Source of the DNA: Pseudomonas putida
GTDB taxonomy: Bacteria > Pseudomonadota > Gammaproteobacteria > Pseudomonadales > Pseudomonadaceae
Assembly: GCF_028682475.1 (NCBI RefSeq)
Contig: NZ_JANHLE010000023.1
Span: forward strand, 1 to 64,000
Reading direction: 5' to 3'
Length of the DNA stretch: 64,000 bases
Shown: piece after piece, positions 19,975-28,306 of the stretch
Numbering within the stretch: the stretch's first letter is position 1
Layout: each line of letters opens with the position of its first letter
Position numbers and translations under genes: made by a program
The notes under the pieces: model-generated
Told to the model about the DNA's origin: nothing
The model's input: the letters and a program-made list of their open reading frames with translations, nothing else
Databases searched by the model: none

Positions 19975-21219
19975 ATGTTCAGACCCTTGTCTATTTTCAT
20001 CGGCGCGCGCTACACCCGCGCCAAGCGCCGCAACCATTTCATCTCGTTCATTTCCATGACCTCGATGATCGGCCTGTCCCTGGGTGTGCTGGCAATGATC
20101 GTGGTGTTGTCGGTGATGAACGGTTTTCAGCGCGAAATGAGTGCGCGGATTCTCGGCATGGTGCCGCATGCCAGTGTTCTCGGTGTGCAGCCATTGGCTG
20201 ACTGGCGCCCGGTGGCCGAGGCTGCGCTGAAAGACCCGCAAGTACTCGCGGCCGCGCCATTGACCGAGATGGAAGGCATGCTCTCCTACAAGGGCGCGAT
20301 GCAGCCGATCCAGGTCAGCGGTATCGATCCGGCCGAGGAGGGTAAGGTCTCGATCGTTGCCCAGCATATTGTCCAGGGCAGCTTGCAGGCGCTGGAACCG
20401 GGCGAATACGGAGTAGTGATCGGCGAGATCAGCGCCCGGCGTTTTCGCTTGAATGTCGGAGACAAGCTGACCCTGATCGTGCCGGAAGTAAGCAGCGCTC
20501 CAGGCGGTATCACGCCGCGCATGCAACGTCTGAATGTGGTCGGGGTGTTCAAGGTGGGGGCCGAGCTGGATGGCTCCATGGCCTACATCCATATGGCCGA
20601 TGCAGCCCAAATGCAGCGCTGGCAGCCGGGTCAGGTGCAGGGCGTGCGCCTCAAGCTCAAGGACTTGTACGCCGCGCCGCAGGTGTCCAAGGCCATCGCT
20701 GCAAACCTGGGCGAGCAATACCGTGCCGATGACTGGTCGCATACCCAGGGCAGCCTGTTCAGTGCCATGAAGATGGAAAAGACCATGATTGGCCTGTTAC
20801 TGCTGATGATCATCGCCGTGGCGGCGTTCAACATCATTGCCACGCTGATCATGGTGGTCAATGACAAGGGTGCGGACATCGCCATCCTGCGCACCATCGG
20901 TGCGACCCCGGCGCAGATCATGGGCACGTTCATGGTTCAGGGTACCTTGATCGGCATTGTCGGTACCTTGATCGGCGGTGTGCTCGGGGTGATTGCCGCG
21001 CTCAATGTCAGCCAGATTGTCGGCTGGCTGGAACGGGTCAGCGGGCAACACATATTTACCTCGGATGTTTACTTCATCAGCAGCCTGCCGTCGGAGCTGC
21101 AATGGGGCGATGTGGCGTTGATCTGCAGCGCGGGTCTGGTGATGAGTTTTCTGGCGACCTTGTACCCGGCGTATCGGGCTTCGCAGGTTGAACCGGCGTA
21201 CGCTTTGCGTTACGAGTGA
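19975..21219 (+). CDS. lolE: lipoprotein-releasing ABC permease LolE
   Basis: This 414-residue partner of LolC has the same layout: MFRPLSIFIGARYTRAKRR, one TM helix, a periplasmic domain and three C-terminal TM helices (about 265-410). The ATG at 19975 aligns exactly with the LolC start, so the longer frame upstream is rejected. The gene starts 72 bases after lolD. The 19,903-19,974 gap shows no terminator, so lolCDE is one operon. It ends against a REP hairpin. Confidence 0.94.
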   Translation: MFRPLSIFIGARYTRAKRRNHFISFISMTSMIGLSLGVLAMIVVLSVMNGFQREMSARILGMVPHASVLGVQPLADWRPVAEAALKDPQVLAAAPLTEMEGMLSYKGAMQPIQVSGIDPAEEGKVSIVAQHIVQGSLQALEPGEYGVVIGEISARRFRLNVGDKLTLIVPEVSSAPGGITPRMQRLNVVGVFKVGAELDGSMAYIHMADAAQMQRWQPGQVQGVRLKLKDLYAAPQVSKAIAANLGEQYRADDWSHTQGSLFSAMKMEKTMIGLLLLMIIAVAAFNIIATLIMVVNDKGADIAILRTIGATPAQIMGTFMVQGTLIGIVGTLIGGVLGVIAALNVSQIVGWLERVSGQHIFTSDVYFISSLPSELQWGDVALICSAGLVMSFLATLYPAYRASQVEPAYALRYE

Positions 21220-21224
21220 TGGCT

Positions 21225-21282
21225 ATCGCGGGGCAAGCCCGCTCCCACAGAAATCTCGGTGGGAGCGGGCTTGCCCCGCGAT
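21225..21282. repeat. paired REP inverted repeat / bidirectional hairpin
   Basis: ATCGCGGGGCAAGCCCGCTC followed by CCAC (21225-21248) is perfectly mirrored at 21259-21282. It sits in the 69-bp gap between convergent lolE and the copper sensor kinase gene and is a likely bidirectional transcription barrier. Confidence 0.92.
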
Positions 21283-21288
21283 AATGCT

Positions 21289-22644
21289 TCACACCGCTGG
21301 CAAGTCGATCACAAACCGCGTCCAGCCCGCCGCCGACTCGGCACGAATACCCCCACCATGAGCCTGAACAATCGAACGGGTAATCGCCAGGCCCAGCCCC
21401 GCATGCTCGCTACTGCCTTCACGACGCGCCGGATCGGCCCGATAAAAACGGTCGAACAGGCGCGGTAGCAATGCCGGGTCTATGGGCTCGCCAGTATTGG
21501 CTACCTGCAAGCGCACCTGGTCATTCTCCACCTCGATACTCAAGCGAATCTCGCCCTGTGCCGGGGTAAAGCGCAAGGCGTTGTCCAGCAGGTTGGACAG
21601 GGCCCGGCGCAGCATGTGCCGGTCACCTTCCAGGCTGGCTTGGCCTTCGCGGTGCAACGTAATACCGGTTTCTTCGGCCAGTGGTGCGTAATACTCCAGC
21701 AAGGCATCAGCCTCATCGGACAGATCAAGTCGCTGGCGGCTGGGCATCAACAGGCCGTGGTCGGCCTTGGCCAGATAGAGCATGTCGTTGACCAGCTGGG
21801 CCATCCACTGCAGCTCTTCAAGGTTGCTGTGCAAGGCTTCGCGGTATTCGTCCAGGTCGCGTGGGCGGGTGAGGGTGACCTGGGTGTGCGTCAGCAGGTT
21901 CGACAGTGGCGTGCGCAATTCGTGGGCGATATCGGCAGAGAACGCCGACAAGCGCTGGAAGGCATTATCCAGGCGCTCCAGCATGGCATTGACGGTCTGC
22001 GCCAGTTCGGCCAGTTCAACCGGCATCTGGTTTTCAGGCAGGCGGGTGGTCAGCGAGCGCGCCGAGACTTGTGAGGCGACCTCGCCCATGCGCCGCAATG
22101 GCCGCAGGCCGCTGCGCGCCGCCCAGGCGCCGAGCAGGGCGGTGGCCAGGGCGGAGAGGCCGACGGTCAGCCAGATCAGTTGCTGCATGCGCTGCAGAAA
22201 GTGCTGGTGGTGAGTAATGTCGAGAAACAGTGTCAGTTGCGCCGACTGCGGTTCGCCAGGTTGTAGATTGACGCACAGGCTGCGGTAGTCGCTACTGCTG
22301 CTGTGCACGGTGCTGATTCCGGGCACCTGAGGCGATTCGGGCAGGTCGCTCTGGCTGTCGAACCACACCCGGCCATCGTTGCCCCGTACGCGTACAGCGA
22401 GGTCAGCCTGATGGCTCAGTTCGGTTTGCAGCGCGGGCAGGCGTGCAGCCAGACTGGCCGGGTCCTGGACGCCTTCAAGCATCTGGCGCAACACCGACAG
22501 CCGACTCTCGAGCAGTTGCTGGTCCAGTTCGATGAAATGGCGTTCACTGGCGCGGCTGAACAACAAGCCAGCAGTTAACGATACCGCCGCCGTGCAAGCG
22601 GCAAACAACAGTGCCAGGCGGCCGCCCAGGGACAAACGGCGCAT
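21289..22644 (-). CDS. copS: copper-type sensor histidine kinase (CopS/CusS family)
   Basis: This 451-residue membrane kinase has an N-terminal TM helix (10-30), a periplasmic sensor of about 125 residues, a second TM (157-175), HAMP, the HisKA phosphoacceptor His241 (SADIAHELRTPLSN), and an HATPase_c domain with N-box NLLDNALRF, G1 and G2 (GLGLAI). The architecture fits the heavy-metal sensor kinase family. Its start overlaps the response-regulator stop by one base (TGATG), so the two are translationally coupled. Copper is inferred from the family, the box upstream and the adjacent cupredoxin gene. Confidence 0.85.
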   Translation of the reverse strand: MRRLSLGGRLALLFAACTAAVSLTAGLLFSRASERHFIELDQQLLESRLSVLRQMLEGVQDPASLAARLPALQTELSHQADLAVRVRGNDGRVWFDSQSDLPESPQVPGISTVHSSSSDYRSLCVNLQPGEPQSAQLTLFLDITHHQHFLQRMQQLIWLTVGLSALATALLGAWAARSGLRPLRRMGEVASQVSARSLTTRLPENQMPVELAELAQTVNAMLERLDNAFQRLSAFSADIAHELRTPLSNLLTHTQVTLTRPRDLDEYREALHSNLEELQWMAQLVNDMLYLAKADHGLLMPSRQRLDLSDEADALLEYYAPLAEETGITLHREGQASLEGDRHMLRRALSNLLDNALRFTPAQGEIRLSIEVENDQVRLQVANTGEPIDPALLPRLFDRFYRADPARREGSSEHAGLGLAITRSIVQAHGGGIRAESAAGWTRFVIDLPAV

Positions 22645-23324
22645 CAGGCAATCCGCTCTTCGAGTACGTAGCCCATGCCGCGCACGGTGTGGATCAGTTT
22701 GTGCGCGTGGTTGTCATCGATTTTCAGGCGCAGGCGGCGGATCGCCACTTCGATGACGTTGGTATCGCTGTCGAAATTCATGTCCCAGACCTGGGAGGCA
22801 ATCAGCGACTTGGGCAGCACCTCGCCTTGACGGCGCAGCAGCAGTTCGAGCAGGGCGAACTCCTTGGCGGTCAGGTCAATGCGCTGACCGTTGCGCTCGA
22901 CCCGGCGGCGGATCAAGTCCAGGCGCAGGTCGGCAAGGCCCAGGCTGGTCTCCTGGGTCGGGCTGCTGCCGCGGCGCAGCAGGCTGCGCACCCGGGCCAG
23001 CAACTCGGAGAAGGCAAACGGCTTGACCAGGTAATCATCAGCGCCCAGCTCCAGGCCATGCACGCGGTCCTCTACGGCATCGCGGGCGGTGAGAAACAGC
23101 ACCGGCACCTCACTGCCCGCTGCGCGCACGGCCTGGAGGATCTGCCAGCCATCGCGGCCAGGCAGCATCACATCCAGGATCAACAGGTCGTAGTCGCCGG
23201 TCAGGGCCAGGTGCTGGCCGGTGTTGCCGTCGGCGGCCAGTTCCGTGGCGAAACCTGCTTCACTGAGGCCCTGGCTCAAGTACTGGCCGGTCTTGGTCTG
23301 GTCTTCGACGATCAACAATTTCAT
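22644..23324 (-). CDS. copR: copper-type response regulator (CopR/CusR family)
   Basis: This 226-residue OmpR/PhoB-type regulator has a receiver domain with phosphoacceptor Asp51 (LLILDVMLPGRDG), Lys near 101 (DYLVKPF), and a C-terminal winged helix (GQRIDLTAKEFALLELLLRRQG onward; IEVAIRRLRLKID). The DSDTNVIEVAIRRLR motif is typical of the CusR/CopR branch. It is the first gene of a two-gene operon. A copper-box-like palindrome lies 67 bp upstream of its start, shared with the divergent cupredoxin gene. Confidence 0.88.
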   Translation of the reverse strand: MKLLIVEDQTKTGQYLSQGLSEAGFATELAADGNTGQHLALTGDYDLLILDVMLPGRDGWQILQAVRAAGSEVPVLFLTARDAVEDRVHGLELGADDYLVKPFAFSELLARVRSLLRRGSSPTQETSLGLADLRLDLIRRRVERNGQRIDLTAKEFALLELLLRRQGEVLPKSLIASQVWDMNFDSDTNVIEVAIRRLRLKIDDNHAHKLIHTVRGMGYVLEERIA

Positions 23325-23390
23325 CGGGGTTGCTCATGGACATGGATTGCCGGGTGGTTATACCGCGCCGGAGGGGATTGGTGGCCAAGC

Positions 23391-23404
23391 TGACAAAGTT
23401 GTAA
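23391..23404. promoter_or_regulatory. CusR/CopR copper box
   Basis: TGACAAAGTTGTAA matches the CusR box core TGACAA-N2-TTGTCA with one mismatch and the P. syringae cop-box pattern. It lies between copR and the divergent cupredoxin gene, where one dimer could control both. Confidence 0.8.
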
Positions 23405-23481
23405 TGTTTTTGTCAGGTAGCTGCCAGCGCCGGTTTTCTACAGTGAAGCCAGATTCGTCGCAACCCTGGAGTGGGCCTGAT

Positions 23482-23976
23482 ATGAAACACCTTATTTTTA
23501 CTGGCGCCCTGGCGCTGTTCAGTCTGCCTGCACTGGCTTCACCTGCGAATTCATTTGCCTTTGGCGCGCCGGCAGCGGCTGCCAAGGCTGACCGTACCGT
23601 GGAGATCGTCATGGGCGACATGTACTACGCGCCACGCAGCTTGCAGGTCAAGGCCGGAGAAACCGTCCGCTTCGTGTTGATCAACAAGGGTGCGGTGGCG
23701 CATGAGTTCAGTCTCGGCGACGCGCTCATGCATGCCAGGCATCAGAAGGAGATGATCGCCATGCAGGGCCAGATGGACCACGCGGCCATGGGCCACGGCA
23801 GCATGCAGCACGGTGCCATGATGAAGCATGACAACCCCAATACGGTGATGGTTGCTCCCGGCAAGCGGGGTGAGCTGACCTGGACCTTCACCCATACCAC
23901 TCCTATCGAGTTTGCCTGCAATGTGCCGGGCCATTATCAGGCGGGCATGGTTGGTGAACTGACCATCGGACAGTAA
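23482..23976 (+). CDS. secreted cupredoxin with Met/His-rich loop
   Basis: This 164-residue periplasmic copper protein has a signal peptide (MKHLIFTGALALFSLPALA, cleavage before SPANS). The cupredoxin fold supplies type-1 copper ligands His74 (AHEFS), Cys146, His151 and Met156 (CNVPGHYQAGM). Between the first and last strands sits an insert (about 82-118) with at least eight Met and eight His (e.g. MQGQMDHAAMGHGSMQH), suited to binding extra Cu(I)/Cu(II). It is divergent from copRS with a shared copper box. I infer periplasmic copper buffering or delivery. Related proteins are annotated only as copper-resistance or plastocyanin-like. Confidence 0.88.
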   Translation: MKHLIFTGALALFSLPALASPANSFAFGAPAAAAKADRTVEIVMGDMYYAPRSLQVKAGETVRFVLINKGAVAHEFSLGDALMHARHQKEMIAMQGQMDHAAMGHGSMQHGAMMKHDNPNTVMVAPGKRGELTWTFTHTTPIEFACNVPGHYQAGMVGELTIGQ

Positions 23977-24043
23977 CAGCCGATTCCCCTTTGCATGGCA
24001 CAAACCGATAAACTAGGCACATTTCGTCCTTCAGGTTTGAGTC

Positions 24044-24874
24044 ATGCATCCCGCCGCCGAACATTCCCCGCTGGGCAAGTCCAGCGAATACATCGCCACT
24101 TACACGCCATCGCTGCTGTTTCCGATTCCCCGCGCAGCCAAATGGGCCGAACTGGGCGTCAGCGCCGAAACGCTGCCGTGGCAAGGTGTGGATTTCTGGA
24201 ACTGCTTCGAACTGTCCTGGTTGCTGCCGTCGGGCAAACCGGTGGTGGCGATCGGCGAGTTCGCGATTCCCGCCGATTCGCCGAACATCATCGAGTCCAA
24301 GTCGTTCAAGCTGTACCTGAACTCCCTGAACCAGACCGTGTTCGAAACGCCGGCAGCGTTGCAGGCGTGCCTGGCTAAAGATCTCTCGGCCGCAGCCGGC
24401 AAGCCGGTGGTCGTGCAGATTCGTAGCCTGGCTGAAGTTGAAGGGCAGGGTGTGGTTGCCTTGCCGGGCGTGTGCATTGACGACCTGGACGTCAGCATCA
24501 GCAACTACGAGCAACCGCAACCGGAGTTGCTGAGCTGTGACAGCAGCCGTATTGTCGAAGAAACCTTGCACAGCCACCTGCTCAAATCCAACTGCCCGGT
24601 CACTGGTCAGCCGGATTGGGGGAGCGTTACTGTGCATTACCGAGGGGCCGCGCTGGATCACGCGAGCCTGCTGACCTACCTGATCAGCTTCCGCCAGCAT
24701 GCCGATTTCCATGAGCAGTGCGTGGAGCGCATTTACCTGGATCTCAAGCGTTTGCTCAATCCTGAGTTCCTGACGGTGTATGCCCGTTATGTGCGTCGCG
24801 GCGGGCTGGATATCAACCCGTACCGCAGCACCGAAACCGTGACGTTGCCGAATCTGCGCCTGGTTCGACAGTAA
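24044..24874 (+). CDS. queF: NADPH-dependent 7-cyano-7-deazaguanine reductase QueF
   Basis: This 276-residue enzyme reduces preQ0 to preQ1 in queuosine biosynthesis. It is the long, type II (bimodular) form. The QueF motif FAIPADSPNIIESKSFKLYLNS lies in the N-terminal half, and the catalytic Cys184 and Asp191 (SNCPVTGQPDWG) in the C-terminal half with the same 7-residue spacing as in E. coli. It stands alone between the cupredoxin gene and a terminator. Confidence 0.97.
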   Translation: MHPAAEHSPLGKSSEYIATYTPSLLFPIPRAAKWAELGVSAETLPWQGVDFWNCFELSWLLPSGKPVVAIGEFAIPADSPNIIESKSFKLYLNSLNQTVFETPAALQACLAKDLSAAAGKPVVVQIRSLAEVEGQGVVALPGVCIDDLDVSISNYEQPQPELLSCDSSRIVEETLHSHLLKSNCPVTGQPDWGSVTVHYRGAALDHASLLTYLISFRQHADFHEQCVERIYLDLKRLLNPEFLTVYARYVRRGGLDINPYRSTETVTLPNLRLVRQ

Positions 24875-24880
24875 TGAAAA

Positions 24881-24907
24881 AAAGCCCCGGATGATGGGGC
24901 TTTCTTT
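24881..24907 (+). terminator. intrinsic terminator of queF
   Basis: AAAGCCCC (24881-24888) pairs with GGGGCTTT (24896-24903) around a 7-base loop, followed by CTTT. The A-rich 5' side (TGAAAAAAAGCC) makes it bidirectional, serving the convergent DUF4404 gene too. Confidence 0.88.
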
Positions 24908-24922
24908 ATTGCAGTCGGCTAT

Positions 24923-25186
24923 TCAGATGCCCATGCTTTGCAGGCTCTGAACGATATTGCGCAAGGTGGCGGTCAAGCCGGGGTGCTCGACTTCAAAACG
25001 CTCCACCGCCAGGTTGACCCCGTCCACCAGGTTGTTGTCTGGCGTCACGGCCTCCAGTTTGATCTGGGCCTCGATCTGCTGCATCAATTCCTGCAGGTGT
25101 TCGCGTTCTTCCAGCGACAGCGGCGGATTTTGCTCCAGTTGCTCGCGCAGGGCGTTGAGTTGCTCTTGCAGTTCGCGGGCAGGCAT
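24923..25186 (-). CDS. DUF4404 family protein
   Basis: This is an 87-residue, Glu/Gln/Leu-rich helical protein (MPARELQEQLNALREQLEQN, then LTATLRNIVQSLQSMGI). The heptad-like pattern suggests a coiled coil. The ATG at 25184-25186 follows GGGAG; a much longer frame upstream lacks any such site and has unlike composition. The DUF4404 family has no assigned function. It follows the HAD-like gene on the same strand after about 125 bp. Confidence 0.82.
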   Translation of the reverse strand: MPARELQEQLNALREQLEQNPPLSLEEREHLQELMQQIEAQIKLEAVTPDNNLVDGVNLAVERFEVEHPGLTATLRNIVQSLQSMGI

Positions 25187-25310
25187 GGGTGATCTCCCTC
25201 TATGGATAGGCACAGTCATGGACCCCGGTAGTGGCTGAAAGGTCCATGCCTTGTCTTCTAGAGTAATCCACTGGGCGATGCTTTGCATGACCCGGATCAA
25301 CGGCCCTGTG

Positions 25311-25877
25311 TCAGGGTTTTTCACCCTTGAGTCGGCGCTGGCTGATGTCGGCCAGGCAGTCGCTCAGCGCTTCGAGATGGTCGATCACCGAATGTACACC
25401 CAGGGCGAACAAGTGCAGCGTCGCCTTGCCGCGTTGGCGTTCCTGTTCCTCTGGGCTGAGTGCTTGCCATTGCTGGCTGTCGGCCCCGCAAAGCGAGCCG
25501 CAGGTGGCTAGGCCGATAGTCCATAGGCCGGCATTGAGCCCCGATTGCAGCAGGCGTGGCTCACCGCTGACCAGCACGCAGCCTTCAAGGGTGTGGGTCT
25601 TGAGCGTCATTAGCGCCTGCCAGCAGGCGTCCGGCGCAGGCCATGGCGCGGGCGCCTGATATTGCGCCTTGATCCAGGCGGGCAATGGCCTGCCAAAGTG
25701 TTCGGCGTCGGCGCTGCTCAGTTCGTCAACCCAGGCACAGGGCACACGTTGCTGATTCAACCAGTCGAGTGTCTGCAGGGCGCCGCGGGTGGGTTGCGGT
25801 TTCGGGTTGACGCCCACTTCGACGAGGCAGCCGCGCAGGCCAAACAGCAGAGCGGTGAAGGCGGGGGTGTCTGGCAT
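25311..25877 (-). CDS. HAD-like protein lacking the catalytic aspartate
   Basis: This 188-residue protein resembles the phosphonatase branch of the HAD superfamily: an N-terminal strand FTALLFGLRGCLVEVG where active enzymes have DxDxT/DxAGT, a cap-like helical region, CVLVSGEPRLLQSGLNAGLWTIGL resembling motif III surroundings, and a C-terminal half matching the AG(M/L)xTIG substrate-loop pattern. The nucleophile Asp of motif I is replaced (FGLRG), so it is probably not a phosphatase. It could be a binding protein or an inactive paralogue. No clear operon partner is seen. Confidence 0.65.
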   Translation of the reverse strand: MPDTPAFTALLFGLRGCLVEVGVNPKPQPTRGALQTLDWLNQQRVPCAWVDELSSADAEHFGRPLPAWIKAQYQAPAPWPAPDACWQALMTLKTHTLEGCVLVSGEPRLLQSGLNAGLWTIGLATCGSLCGADSQQWQALSPEEQERQRGKATLHLFALGVHSVIDHLEALSDCLADISQRRLKGEKP

Positions 25878-26073
25878 GGCAACATCCCTGAAATAGCCTG
25901 CACATTACGCGTGTCGTATTACACCTTGGTTACGACGCCAGCGCACAGTTGTTCACAAAATCATGACCTTGTTTCTGTCAGGCTGTTTATCAGTGTAAGA
26001 CCCTTTATACTTGTTTCCTTTTTGAGCGTAGGGCACGTCGTGTCTTACATAGTGACTGTCGAGGAGTAACTCT

Positions 26074-26781
26074 ATGCGTAGGATCGGTACAGGCGTGATC
26101 AATCGGATGACCCGGGCCTGTGTCTGTGCCAGCCTGCTGCTGGCGCCAATGGGCGCAGCCCAGGCGGCGACCGAGGAAGATCCGTGGGAGAGCATCAACC
26201 GGCCGATCTTTACCTTCAACGACACCATTGACACCTACGCGCTCAAGCCGCTGGCCAAGGGATACCAGGCAATCACCCCGCAGTTTCTGGAAGATGGCAT
26301 CCACAACATGTTCCTCAACCTGGGCGACGTGACCAACCTGGCCAACAACATCCTGCAGCTCAAGCCGCATGCCGCCGGTGTCGACACCGCACGCCTGATC
26401 GTCAACACCACCTTCGGTCTGGGCGGTTTCTTCGACGTCGGCACCAAAATGGGCCTGCAGCGTAACGATGAAGACTTCGGTCAGACCTTGGGTTACTGGG
26501 GTGTAGGCAGTGGTCCTTACGTGATGCTGCCATTGCTCGGCCCAAGCACTGTGCGTGACGCTGTCGGCAAATACCCGGACACTTACACCGAACCCTACCG
26601 CTACATCGACCACGTGCCGACCCGCAACAGCGCGATTGCCGTGGATGTCGTCGACACCCGCGCCAGCCTGCTGTCGGCGGAAAAGCTGATCCGTGGCGAC
26701 AAATACGTGTTCATCCGCAACGCTTACCTGCAGAACCGTGAGTTCAAGGTCAAGGATGGCGAAGTCAAAGACGACTTCTAA
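26074..26781 (+). CDS. mlaA: MlaA/VacJ family phospholipid-trafficking protein
   Basis: This 235-residue outer-membrane component of the Mla pathway removes mislocalised phospholipids. The family core DPWESINRPIFTFNDTID, LKPLAKGYQAI, FLNLGDVTNLANNILQ and GYWGVGSGPYVMLPLLGPSTVRDAVG is intact. The signal sequence (MRRIGTGVINRMTRACVCAS then LLLAPMGAAQA) ends in AQA before ATEED and has no lipobox, so this MlaA appears to be a non-lipidated secreted protein unlike E. coli MlaA. GAGGAG precedes the ATG. A terminator follows. Confidence 0.9.
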   Translation: MRRIGTGVINRMTRACVCASLLLAPMGAAQAATEEDPWESINRPIFTFNDTIDTYALKPLAKGYQAITPQFLEDGIHNMFLNLGDVTNLANNILQLKPHAAGVDTARLIVNTTFGLGGFFDVGTKMGLQRNDEDFGQTLGYWGVGSGPYVMLPLLGPSTVRDAVGKYPDTYTEPYRYIDHVPTRNSAIAVDVVDTRASLLSAEKLIRGDKYVFIRNAYLQNREFKVKDGEVKDDF

Positions 26782-26800
26782 TCCGCACAGTAATGAAACT

Positions 26801-26824
26801 GGCGGCCCTGGGGGCCGCCTTTTT
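26801..26824 (+). terminator. intrinsic terminator of mlaA
   Basis: GGCGGCCC (26801-26808) pairs with GGGCCGCC (26812-26819) around TGG, followed by five T. It lies about 20 bases after the mlaA stop. Confidence 0.92.
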
Positions 26825-27121
26825 CATGCCTGCAATTCAGCACATGCTGACAATGCAATCCTTCCATTAGGTTGCAGCTGAAGGGGTTTTTATAACTCTT
26901 GGTGATTTACCCCGCAAAGAGCAGCCGCGAGCATCGGCGTACCCTTGAAACCCCCAGCGGATGGGAGTACCGTCTGCGCCTTACAGGGCACCTCTGCAAG
27001 TTGCCGGACAGCCTGTCTTGTCCTACAACTCATATAAGAGTGGCTAGAAGCGAATCCAGTACGTGTGCTCATGCCTTGTCGAGCCGCCTACGCCAACCTA
27101 ATTCTGGCGCCGTTTGCCCAC
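26825..27121. other. intergenic region upstream of rssB
   Basis: About 300 bp between the mlaA terminator and rssB. It is less GC-rich than the genes and contains scattered ATG codons but no frame with coding character, no tRNA and no clear inverted repeat. The rssB promoter is presumably here, but I cannot place it. Confidence 0.5.
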
Positions 27122-28306
27122 ATGCAGAAAACCAGTGCCACGCTGCTGATAATCGATGACGACGACGTCGTACGTGCCAGTCTTGCCGCCTACCTTGAAG
27201 ACAGTGGTTTCAGTGTCCTGCAAGCGAGTAATGGCCAGCAGGGCCTGCAGGTCTTCGAACAGGAACAGCCCGATCTCGTGATCTGCGATCTGCGCATGCC
27301 GCAAATGGGCGGCCTGGAGCTGATTCGCCAGGTGACCGAGCGTGCGCCTGAATTGCCGGTGATCGTGGTTTCCGGTGCCGGGGTCATGAACGATGCAGTA
27401 GAGGCGTTGCGCCTGGGCGCTGCCGACTACCTGATCAAGCCGCTGGAAGATCTGGCGGTGCTGGAGCATTCGGTGCGCCGTGCGCTGGATCGCGCTCGCC
27501 TGGTGCTGGAGAACCAGCGTTACCGGGAAAAGCTCGAAACCGCCAACCGCGAACTGGAGGCCAGCCTGCACCTGCTGCAGGAGGATCAGACCGCCGGGCG
27601 CCAGGTGCAGATGAACATGCTGCCGGAAAGTCCCTGGGTGACCGACGAGCTGTCGTTCGAGCATCAGATCATTCCATCGCTGTACCTGTCGGGCGATTTT
27701 GCCGACTATTTCCGGGTCGACGAGCGACGCATCGCCTTCTACCTGGCGGACGTCTCCGGCCATGGTGCTTCATCGGCGTTCGTCACGGTGTTGTTGAAGT
27801 TCATGACCACCCGGCTGCTGTTCGAATTCAAGCGCAATTCCAGATTGCGCGATTTCAAGCCCTCGGAAGTGCTCGGCCACATCAACCGCGGCCTGATCAA
27901 CTGCAAGCTGGGCAAGCATGTGACCATGGTCGGCGGGGTGATTGATGAAGACACCGGGCTGATGACCTACAGCATTGGTGGTCACTTGCCGTTGCCGGTG
28001 CTGTACACCCCCGGCCAGAGCCGCTATCTGGAAGGCCGCGGATTGCCGGTCGGACTGTTTGAAGAGGCGACCTACCAGGATCATGTTCTGGAGTTGCCAC
28101 CACAGTTCAGCCTGACCTTGCTCTCTGATGGCATTCTGGACCTTTTGCCCGGGGGAACACTCAAAGATAAAGAGGCGGCCTTGCCTGAAATCGTCAAGGC
28201 CGCGGGTGGTAGCCTGGATGGGCTGCGCCAACGATTCGGATTGGCTACGCTTGGGGAGATGCCGGATGATATCGCCCTATTGGTGTTGAGCAGGAACCTT
28301 CAATGA
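27122..28306 (+). CDS. rssB: RssB-like response regulator with PP2C-type phosphatase domain
   Basis: This 394-residue protein has an N-terminal receiver domain (phosphoacceptor Asp56 in LVICDLRMPQMGG, Lys in DYLIKPLED), a coiled linker (about 130-165), and a PPM/SpoIIE-type Ser/Thr phosphatase domain (FADYFRVDERRIAFYLADVSGHG, LSDGILDLLPGG, PDDIALLVL). Pseudomonas RssB differs from the E. coli RpoS adaptor by having this active-looking phosphatase. Its stop overlaps the STAS gene start (ATGA), so it probably dephosphorylates that partner. The start at 27122 (MQKTSATLLIIDDDD) is chosen by homology; an ATG at 27071 is in frame. Confidence 0.87.
   Translation: MQKTSATLLIIDDDDVVRASLAAYLEDSGFSVLQASNGQQGLQVFEQEQPDLVICDLRMPQMGGLELIRQVTERAPELPVIVVSGAGVMNDAVEALRLGAADYLIKPLEDLAVLEHSVRRALDRARLVLENQRYREKLETANRELEASLHLLQEDQTAGRQVQMNMLPESPWVTDELSFEHQIIPSLYLSGDFADYFRVDERRIAFYLADVSGHGASSAFVTVLLKFMTTRLLFEFKRNSRLRDFKPSEVLGHINRGLINCKLGKHVTMVGGVIDEDTGLMTYSIGGHLPLPVLYTPGQSRYLEGRGLPVGLFEEATYQDHVLELPPQFSLTLLSDGILDLLPGGTLKDKEAALPEIVKAAGGSLDGLRQRFGLATLGEMPDDIALLVLSRNLQ

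Noticed and set aside
26990..27010. Possible sigma-54 (-24/-12) promoter before rssB (GGGCACC...GTTGC)
   Set aside because: The GG-to-GC spacing is 14 bases instead of 10, so it does not fit.
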